DNA from: Calliopsis andreniformis
Lineage: Eukaryota; Arthropoda; Insecta; Hymenoptera; Andrenidae
Direction: 5' to 3'
Assembly (NCBI RefSeq): GCF_051401765.1
Contig: NW_027480467.1
Span: forward strand, 744,001-808,000
Length of the DNA: 64,000 nucleotides
Below the pieces are notes generated by a model. The model was not told the origin of the DNA, ran no database searches, and saw only the letters and a program-made list of their open reading frames with translations. The translations under genes were made by a program, and so were the position numbers. Below, in pieces: positions 54,181-63,067 of the stretch. The first letter of the stretch is position 1. The number at the start of each line of letters is the position of its first letter.

Positions 54181-54313
54181 GTGATGAGAATTGATGTTTG
54201 TGGATAGAGATTTGAAGATTGCAGATTGAGTATTCAGTATTGAAAACTGTGAATTGATGTTATTCTCTTGAGGATTGAGGAATGACAACTGATTGTTGAG
54301 GACTGAGGGCTGA
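54181..54313 (+). repeat. Cassette F1
   Basis: Unit 8 reads gtattca, a form shared with 59,003 and 61,947. It precedes F4 by 840 bp. Confidence 0.92.
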
Positions 54314-55020
54314 AGATTGAGGATTCAGGATTGAGGATTCGGGATTGGGGTTTGAGGACTGAGGATTTAGGATTGAGGATGGAGGATTGAAGAGAGAGGA
54401 CTGAGTGTTGAGGATTGAGTGTTGAGGGTTGAGGATTGAGGATTGAGGATTGAGAATTGAGGATTGAGGATTGAGGAATGAAGATTGACGATTGGGTATT
54501 GAGGATTGAAGAATGAGGATTGAGGATTGAGGATTGAGGATTGAGGATTGAAGATTGAGTATTGAGCATTGAAGCCTGACGATTGAGGATTGAGGATTGA
54601 GGATTGAAGATTGAGGATTGGGTATTGAGGATTGAAGAATGAGGATTGAGGATTGAGGATTGAGGATTGAGGATTGAAGATTGAGTATTGAGGTTTGAAG
54701 ATTGACGATTGAGGATTGAGGATTGAGGATTGAAGATTGAGAATTGATGATTGAGGATTGAGGGTTGAAGATTGAGGATTGGGTATTGAGGATTGAAGAA
54801 TGAGGATTGAGGATTCAGGATTGAGGATTGAGTGTTGAAGTTTGAGTATTGAGGATTGAAGAATGACGATCGAGGATTGAGAATTGAGGATTGAGTATTG
54901 AGGATTGAGGATTGAAGATTGAGTATTGAGAATTGAAGGTTGAGGATTGTGGATTGAGGATTGAGGATTGAGGATTGAGGATTGAATATTGAGGATTGGG
55001 GACTGAGTGCTGAGGGTTGC

Positions 55021-55153
55021 ATGATGAGAATTGATGTTTGTGGATAGAGAATTGAAGATTGCAGATTGAGTTTTGAGTATTGAAAACTGTGAACTGATGA
55101 TATTCTATTGAGGATTGAGGATTGACAACTGATTGTTGAGGACTGAGGGCTGA
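55021..55153 (+). repeat. Cassette F4
   Basis: Has gaactga at unit 11 and gtgctga before gggttgc, both shared with the 59.9 and 62.9 kb copies. Confidence 0.9.
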
Positions 55154-56319
55154 AGCTTGAGGATTCAGGATTGAGGATTCAGGATTGAGGTTTGAGGAGA
55201 GAGGACTGAGGGTTGAGGATTGAGGATTGAGAATTGAGGATTGAGGATTGAGGATTGAAGATTGAGGATTGGCTGTTGAGGATTGATCATTGAGGATTGA
55301 GGATTGAGGGTTGAGGATTGAGGATTGAAGGTTGAATATTGATGAATGAAGATTGAGGATTGAGGATTATGGGTTGTCGATTGAGAACGAGGACTGAGGG
55401 TTGAGTGTTGATGCCTGAGGTCTGAGGATTGAGGATTGAGGATTGCGAACTGAGGATTGAGGATTGAGGATTGAAGATTGAGGATTGGGTATTGAGGATT
55501 GAAGAATGATGATTGAAGAATGAGGATTGGGGACTGAGTATTGAGGATTGTGGATTGAATATTGAGTATTGACGATTGAGTATTGAGGATTGAGGATTGA
55601 GGATTGAGGATTGAGGATTGAAGATTGAGTATTGAGGATTGAAGGTTGAGGATTGAGGATTGAGGATTGAGGATTGAGGATTGAGGATTGAAGACTGAGG
55701 ATTGAGGATGAGGGCTGAGGGTTGAGGATTGAGGTTTGAGGTCTGAGGACAGAGGATTGAGGATTGAGAATTGAGGATTGAGGATTGAGGATTGAAGACT
55801 GAGGATTGGTTATTGAGGATTGAACATTGAGGATTGAGGGTTGAGGATTGAGGAGTGAAGATTGAGGATTGAGGATAGAGGATTGAGGATTGAGGATTGA
55901 GGGCTGGGGATTGAAGATTGAGGATTGAGAATTGAGGATTGAAGACTGAGGACTGGGGATTGAGGATTGAAGATTGAGGATTAAGGATTGAGGATTGGGG
56001 ATTGAGGATCTAGGATTGGAGATTGATTATTGAGGATTGAAGATTGAGGATTGAGGATTCAGTATTGAGAATTGAGAATAGAGGATGAGGGCTGAGGGTT
56101 GAGGATTGAGGTTTGAGGGACGAGGATTGAGGGTTGAGGATTGAGGACTGAGGACTGACGATTGAGTATTGAGGATTGAGGATTGACTACTGAGGATTGA
56201 GGATTGAGGATTGAGGATTGAGGATTGGGTATTGAGTATTGAAGATTCAGTATTGAGGATTGAAGATTGAGAATTGAAGATTGAGGATTGAACATTGAGG
56301 ACTGAGCGTTCAGGGTTGA

Positions 56320-56452
56320 GTGATGAGAATTGATGTTTGTGGATAGAGATTTGAAGATTGCAGATTGAGTATTGAGTATTGAAATCTGTGAATTGAGGAT
56401 ATTCTATTGCGGATTGAGGATTGACAACTGATTGTTGTGGACTGAGTGCTGA
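56320..56452 (+). repeat. Cassette F2
   Basis: Combines aatctgt with the gtgctga ending, so it is intermediate between the two F2 subgroups. Confidence 0.9.
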
Positions 56453-56745
56453 GGATTGAGGATGCAGGACTGAGGATTCAGAATTTAGGTTTGAGGACTG
56501 AGGATTGAGGTTTGAAGATTGAGTATTGAGGATTGAAGATTGTGTATTGAGGATTGAGGATTGAGGATTGAGGATTGAGGATGAGTGCTGAGGTTTGAGG
56601 ATTGAGGTTTGAGGACTGAGGACTGAGGATTGAGGGATGAGAATTGAGGATTGAGGATTGAGGATTGCAGACTGAGGATTGAGGATTGAGGATTGAGGAT
56701 TGAGGTTTGAAGATTGAGGATTGGGGACTGAGTGTTGAGGGTTGA

Positions 56746-56878
56746 GTGATGAGAATTGATGTTTGTGGATAGAGATTTGAAGATTGCAGGCTGAGTATTG
56801 AGTATTGAAACCTGTCAATTGAGGATATTCTATTGAGGATTAAGGATTCAAAACTGATTGTTGAGGTCTGAGGGCTGA
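56746..56878 (+). repeat. Cassette F3
   Basis: 426 bp after F2. Units 14-16 carry taaggattcaaaac-type changes not seen in other F3 copies. Confidence 0.9.
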
Positions 56879-56882
56879 AGAT

Positions 56883-56892
56883 TGAGCGCTCA
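56883..56892. repeat. Palindrome tgagcgctca
   Basis: Sixth and last copy, right after F3. Confidence 0.85.
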
Positions 56893-57974
56893 GGATTGTG
56901 GATTCAGGATTGAGGTTTGAGGACTGAGGATTGAGGATTCAGGATTGAGGATTGTGGATTGAGGATTGAGGATTGATCGTTGAGGATTGCGTATTGAGGA
57001 TAAAACATTGAGGATTGAGTATTGAGTATTGAGGATTGTGGATTGAGGATTGAAGATTGAATATTGATGATTGAAGATTGAGGATCGAGGATTGAGGGTT
57101 GTGGATTGAGGACGAGGTCTAAGGGTTGAGCATTGATGTTTGAGGCCTGAGGATTGAAGATTGAGGATTGAGGATTGAGGATTGAGGATTGAGGATTGAG
57201 GATTGCGGATAGAAGATTGAGGATTGGGTATTGCGTATTGAACGTTGAGAATTGAGAATTGAGGATTGAGGATTGAGGATTGAGGATTGAGGATTGAGGA
57301 TTGGGGATTGAGTATTGAGGATTGAGGATTGAGGATTCAGCATTGAGGATTGAAGATTGAGGATTGGGTATTGAGGATTGAAGATTGAGGATCGAGGATT
57401 GAGCGTTGTGGATTGAGGACGAGGACTGAGGGTTGAGTATTGATGATTGAGGTCTGAGGATTGAGGATTGAGGATTGAGAATTGAGGATTGAGGATTGAG
57501 GATTGAAGATTGAGGATTGAGTGTTGAGGATTGAAGAATGAGGATTGAGGATTGATGATTGAGGATTGAGGATTGAAGATTGTGTATTGAGAATTGAAGA
57601 TTGAGTATAGAGGATTGAGGATTGAGGATTGAGGATTGAGGATTGCGGATAGAAGATTGAGGATTGGGTATTGCGGTTTGAACATTGAGGATTGTGGATT
57701 GAGGATTGAGGATTGAGGATTGAGGATTGAGGACTGAAGATTGAATATTGATGATTGAATATTGAGGATTGAGGATTGATGGTTGTGGATTGAGGACGAG
57801 GACTTAGGGTTGAGTATTGCTGTTTGAGGTCTGAGGATTGAGGATTGAGGATTGAGAATTGAGGATTGAGGATTGAGGATTGAAGATTGAGGATTGGGTA
57901 TTGAGGATTGAAGAATGAGGGTTGAGGATTGAGGATTGAGGATTGAGGATTGAAGACTGAGTGTTGAGGGTTGA

Positions 57975-58107
57975 GTGATGAGAATTGATGTTTGTGGATA
58001 GAGATTTGAAAATTGCAGATTGAGTATTGAGTATTGAAAACTGTGAATTGATGTTATTCTCTTGAGGATTGAGGAATGACAACTGATTTTTGAGGACTGA
58101 GGGCTGA
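57975..58107 (+). repeat. Cassette F1
   Basis: Unit 17 is tttttga, as in 60,919 and 63,863. Unit 6 reads aaattgc in this copy only. Confidence 0.92.
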
Positions 58108-59002
58108 AGATTGAGGATTCAGGATTGAGGATTCGGGATTGGGGTTTGAGGACTGAGGATTTAGGATTGAGGATGGAGGATTGAAGAGAGAGGACTGAGT
58201 GTTGAGGATTGAGTGTTGAGGGTTGAGGATTGAGGATTGAGGATTGAGAATTGAGGATTGAGTATTGAGGAATGAAGATTGACGATTGGGTATTGAGGAT
58301 TAAAGAATGAGGATTGAGGATTGAGGATTGAGGATTGAGGATTGAAGATTGAGTATTGAGCATTGAAGCCTGACGATTGAGGATTGAGGATTGAGGATTG
58401 AAGATTGAGGATTGGGTATTGAGGATTGAAGAATGAGGATTGAGGATTGAGGATTGAGGATTGAGGATTGAAGATTGAGTATTGAGGTTTGAAGATTGAC
58501 GATTGAGGATTGAGGATTGAGGATTGAGGACTGAGGATTGAGGATTGAAGAATGAGGATTGAGGAATGAGGATTGAGGTTTGAGGACTGAGGACTGAGGA
58601 TTGAAGATTGAGAATTGATGATTGAGGATTGAGGGTTGAAGATTGAGGATTGGGTATTGAGGATTGAAGAATGAGAATTGAGAATTGAGGACTGAGGATT
58701 GAAGGTTGAGGATTGGGTAGTGAGGTTTGAAGAATGATGATTGAGGATTGAGGATTGAGGACTGAAGATTGAATATTGATGATTGAATATTGAGGATTGA
58801 GGATTGATGGTTGTGGATTGAGGACGAGGACTGAGGGTTGAGTATTGCTGTTTGAGGTCTGAGGATTGAGGATTGAGGATTGAGAATTGAGGATTGAGGA
58901 TTGAGGATTGAAGATTGAGGATTGGGTATTGAGGATTGAAGAATGAGGATTGAGGATTGAGGATTGAGCATTGAGGATTGAAGACTGAGTGTTGAGGGTT
59001 GA

Positions 59003-59135
59003 GTGATGAGAATTGATGTTTGTGGATAGAGATTTGAAGATTGCAGATTGAGTATTCAGTATTGAAAACTGTGAATTGATGTTATTCTCTTGAGGATTGA
59101 GGAATGACAACTGATTGTTGAGGACTGAGGGCTGA
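59003..59135 (+). repeat. Cassette F1
   Basis: gtattca form, 1,028 bp after the previous F1 and 910 bp before F4. Confidence 0.92.
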
Positions 59136-59912
59136 AGATTCAGGATTCAGGATTGAGGATTCGGGATTGGGGTTTGAGGACTGAGGATTTAGGATTGAGG
59201 ATGGAGGATTGAGGAGAGAGGACTGAGTGTTGAGGATTGAGTGTTGAGGGTTGAGGATTGAGGATTGAGGATTGAGAATTGAGGATTGAGGATTGAGGAA
59301 TGAAGATTGACGATTGGGTATTGAGGATTGAAGAATGAGGATTGAGGATTGAGGATTGAGGATTGAGGATTGAAGATTGAGTATTGAGCATTGAAGCCTG
59401 ACGATTAAGGATTGAGGATTGAGGATTGAAGATTGAGGATTGGGTATTGAGGATTGAAGAATGAGGATTGAGGATTGAGGATTGAGGATTGAGGATTGAA
59501 GATTGAGTATTGAGGTTTGAAGATTGACGATTGAGGATTGAGGATTGAGGATTCAGGATTCAGGATTGAGGATTGAAGAATGAGGATTGAGGAATGAGGA
59601 TTGAGGTTTGAGGACTGAGGACTGAGGATTGAAGATTGAGAATTGATGATTGAGGATTGAGGGTTGAAGATTGAGGATTGGGTATTGAGGATTGAAGAAT
59701 GAGGATTGAGGATTCAGGATTGAGGATTGAGTGTTGAAGATTGAGTATTGAGGATTGAAGAATGACGATCGAGGATTGAGAATTGAGGATTGAGTATTGA
59801 GGATTGAGGATTGAAGATTGAGTATTGAGAATTGAAGGTTGAGGATTGTGGATTGAGGATTGAGGATTGAGGATTGAATATTGAGGATTGGGGACTGAGT
59901 GCTGAGGGTTGC

Positions 59913-60045
59913 ATGATGAGAATTGATGTTTGTGGATAGAGAATTGAAGATTGCAGATTGAGTTTTGAGTATTGAAAACTGCGAACTGATGATATTCTAT
60001 TGAGGATTGAGGATTGACAACTGATTGTTGAGGACTGAGGGCTGA
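59913..60045 (+). repeat. Cassette F4
   Basis: Has aaactgc-gaactga at units 10-11, shared only with 62,857. Confidence 0.9.
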
Positions 60046-60918
60046 AGCTTGAGGATTCAGGATTGAGGATTCAGGATTGAGGTTTGAGGAGAGAGGACTG
60101 AGGGTTGAGGATTGAGGATTGAGAATTGAGGATTGAGGATTGAGGATTGCGGATAGAAGATTGAGGATTGGGTATTGCGTATTGAACGTTGAGAATTGAG
60201 AATTGAGGATTGAGGATTGAGGATTGAGGATTGAGGATTGAGGATTGGGGATTGAGTATTGAGGATTGAGGATTGAGGATTCAGAATTGAGGATTGAAGA
60301 TTGAGGATTGGGTATTGAGGATTGAAGATTGAGGATCGAGGATTGAGCGTTGTGGATTGAGGACGAGGACTGAGGGTTGAGTATTGATGATTGAGGTCTG
60401 AGGATTGAGGATTGAGGATTGAGAATTGAGGATTGAGGATTGAGGATTGAAGATTGAGGATTGGGTGTTGAGGATTGAAGAATGAGGATTGAGGATTGAT
60501 GATTGAGGATTGAGGATTGAAGATTGTGTATTGAGAATTGAAGATTGAGTATAGAGGATTGAGGATTGAGGATTGAGGATTGAGGATTGCGGATAGAGGA
60601 TTGAGGATTGGGTATTGCGGTTTGAACATTGAGGATTGTGGATTGAGGATTGAGGATTGAGGATTGAGGATTGAGGACTGAAGATTGAATATTGATGATT
60701 GAATATTGAGGATTGAGGATTGATGGTTGTGGATTGAGGACGAGGACTTAGGGTTGAGTATTGCTGTTTGAGGTCTGAGGGTTGAGGATTGAGGATTGAG
60801 AATTGAGGATTGAGGATTGAGGATTGAAGATTGAGGATTGGGTATTGAGGATTGAAGAATGAGGGTTGAGGATTGAGGATTGAGGATTGAGGATTGAAGA
60901 CTGAGTGTTGAGGGTTGA

Positions 60919-61051
60919 GTGATGAGAATTGATGTTTGTGGATAGAGATTTGAAGATTGCAGATTGAGTATTGAGTATTGAAAACTGTGAATTGATGTTA
61001 TTCTCTTGAGGATTGAGGAATGACAACTGATTTTTGAGGACTGAGGGCTGA
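60919..61051 (+). repeat. Cassette F1
   Basis: 2,944-bp partner of 57,975. Confidence 0.92.
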
Positions 61052-61946
61052 AGATTGAGGATTCAGGATTGAGGATTCGGGATTGGGGTTTGAGGACTGA
61101 GGATTTAGGATTGAGGATGGAGGATTGAAGAGAGAGGACTGAGTGTTGAGGATTGAGTGTTGAGGGTTGAGGATTGAGGATTGAGGATTGAGAATTGAGG
61201 ATTGAGGATTGAGGAATGAAGATTGACGATTGGGTATTGAGGATTAAAGAATGAGGATTGAGGATTGAGGATTGAGGATTGAGGATTGAAGATTGAGTAT
61301 TGAGCATTGAAGCCTGACGATTGAGGATTGAGGATTGAGGATTGAAGATTGAGGATTGGGTATTGAGGATTGAAGAATGAGGATTGAGGATTGAGGATTG
61401 AGGATTGAGGATTGAAGATTGAGTATTGAGGTTTGAAGATTGACGATTGAGGATTGAGGATTGAGGATTGAGGACTGAGGATTGAGGATTGAAGAATGAG
61501 GATTGAGGAATGAGGATTGAGGTTTGAGGACTGAGGACTGAGGATTGAAGATTGAGAATTGATGTTTGAGGATTGAGGGTTGAAGATTGAGGATTGGGTA
61601 TTGAGGATTGAAGAATGAGAATTGAGAATTGAGGACTGAGGATTGAAGATTGAGGATTGGGTAGTGAGGTTTGAAGAATGAGGATTGAGGATTGAGGATT
61701 GAGGACTGAAGATTGAATATTGATGATTGAATATTGAGGATTGAGGATTGATGGTTGTGGATTGAGGACGAGGACTGAGGGTTGAGTATTGCTGTTTGAG
61801 GTCTGAGGATTGAGGATTGAGGATTGAGAATTGAGGATTGAGGATTGAGGATTGAAGATTGAGGATTGGGTATTGAGGATTGAAGAATGAGGATTGAGGA
61901 TTGAGTATTGAGGATTGAGGATTGAAGACTGAGTGTTGAGGGTTGA

Positions 61947-62079
61947 GTGATGAGAATTGATGTTTGTGGATAGAGATTTGAAGATTGCAGATTGAGTATT
62001 CAGTATTGAAAACTGTGAATTGATGTTATTCTCTTGAGGATTGAGGAATGACAACTGATTGTTGAGGACTGAGGGCTGA
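61947..62079 (+). repeat. Cassette F1
   Basis: 2,944-bp partner of 59,003, gtattca form. Confidence 0.92.
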
Positions 62080-62856
62080 AGATTCAGGATTCAGGATTGA
62101 GGATTCGGGATTGGGGTTTGAGGACTGAGGATTTAGGATTGAGGATGGAGGATTGAAGAGAGAGGACTGAGTGTTGAGGATTGAGTGTTGAGGGTTGAGG
62201 ATTGAGGATTGAGGATTGAGAATTGAGGATTGAGGATTGAGGAATGAAGATTGACGATTGGGTATTGAGGATTGAAGAATGAGGATTGAGGATTGAGGAT
62301 TGAGGATTGAGGATTGAAGATTGAGTATTGAGCATTGAAGCCTGACGATTAAGGATTGAGGATTGAGGATTGAAGATTGAGGATTGGGTATTGAGGACTG
62401 AAGAATGAGGATTGAGGATTGAGGATTGAGGATTGAGGATTGAAGATTGAGTATTGAGGTTTGAAGATTGACGATTGAGGATTGAGGATTGAGGATTCAG
62501 GATTCAGGATTGAGGATTGAAGAATGAGGATTGAGGAATGAGGATTGAGGTTTGAGGACTGAGGACTGAGGATTGAAGATTGAGAATTGATGATTGAGGA
62601 TTGAGGGTTGAAGATTGAGGATTGGGTATTGAGGATTGAAGAATGAGGATTGAGGATTCAGGATTGAGGATTGAGTGTTGAAGATTGAGTATTGAGGATT
62701 GAAGAATGACGATCGAGGATTGAGAATTGAGGATTGAGTATTGAGGATTGAGGATTGAAGATTGAGTATTGAGAATTGAAGGTTGAGGATTGTGGATTGA
62801 GGATTGAGGATTGAGGATTGAATATTGAGGATTGGGGACTGAGTGCTGAGGGTTGC

Positions 62857-62989
62857 ATGATGAGAATTGATGTTTGTGGATAGAGAATTGAAGATTGCAG
62901 ATTGAGTTTTGAGTATTGAAAACTGCGAACTGATGATATTCTATTGAGGATTGAGGATTGACAACTGATTGTTGAGGACTGAGGGCTGA
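62857..62989 (+). repeat. Cassette F4
   Basis: 2,944-bp partner of 59,913. Confidence 0.9.
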
Positions 62990-63067
62990 AGCTTGAGGAT
63001 TCAGGATTGAGGATTCAGGATTGAGGTTTGAGGAGAGAGGACTGAGGGTTGAGGATTGAGGATTGAG

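Larger units (their letters stand above)
45544..57179. repeat. Mosaic region, mixed cassettes without one repeating unit
   Basis: Cassette order here is F1, F4, F2, F6, F2, F1, F3, F1, F1, F4, F2, F3. Pieces around the F2 and F6 cassettes at 48.2-49.2 kb resemble 29.6-30.8 kb. The F2-F3 pair at 56,320/56,746 keeps the 426-bp spacing seen four other times. Beyond these I see only ordinary heptamer runs. Confidence 0.75.
57180..60123. repeat. 2,944-bp unit, copy 1
   Basis: Cassette content is F1, F1, F4. The landmark aacgttga-gaattga-gaattga at 57,241 recurs at 60,185 and 63,129. Left-edge similarity ends between about 57,150 and 57,181. Three ggacga 6-mers per unit account for a length of 7n minus 3. 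Confidence 0.82.
60124..63067. repeat. 2,944-bp unit, copy 2
   Basis: Head-to-tail with copy 1, with the same F1, F1, F4 order at 60,919, 61,947 and 62,857. Small differences include gggttga for ggattga after ggtctga at about 60,780, shared with copy 3 but not copy 1. Copies 2 and 3 are therefore the closer pair. Confidence 0.82.

Noticed and set aside
9775..62858. ATG-started frames beginning MQPSTLSPQS at F4 cassettes
   Set aside because: The ATG comes from the gggttgc-atgatga variant that defines F4. The frame downstream is plain repeat, and its recurrence reflects duplication of the cassette rather than gene conservation.
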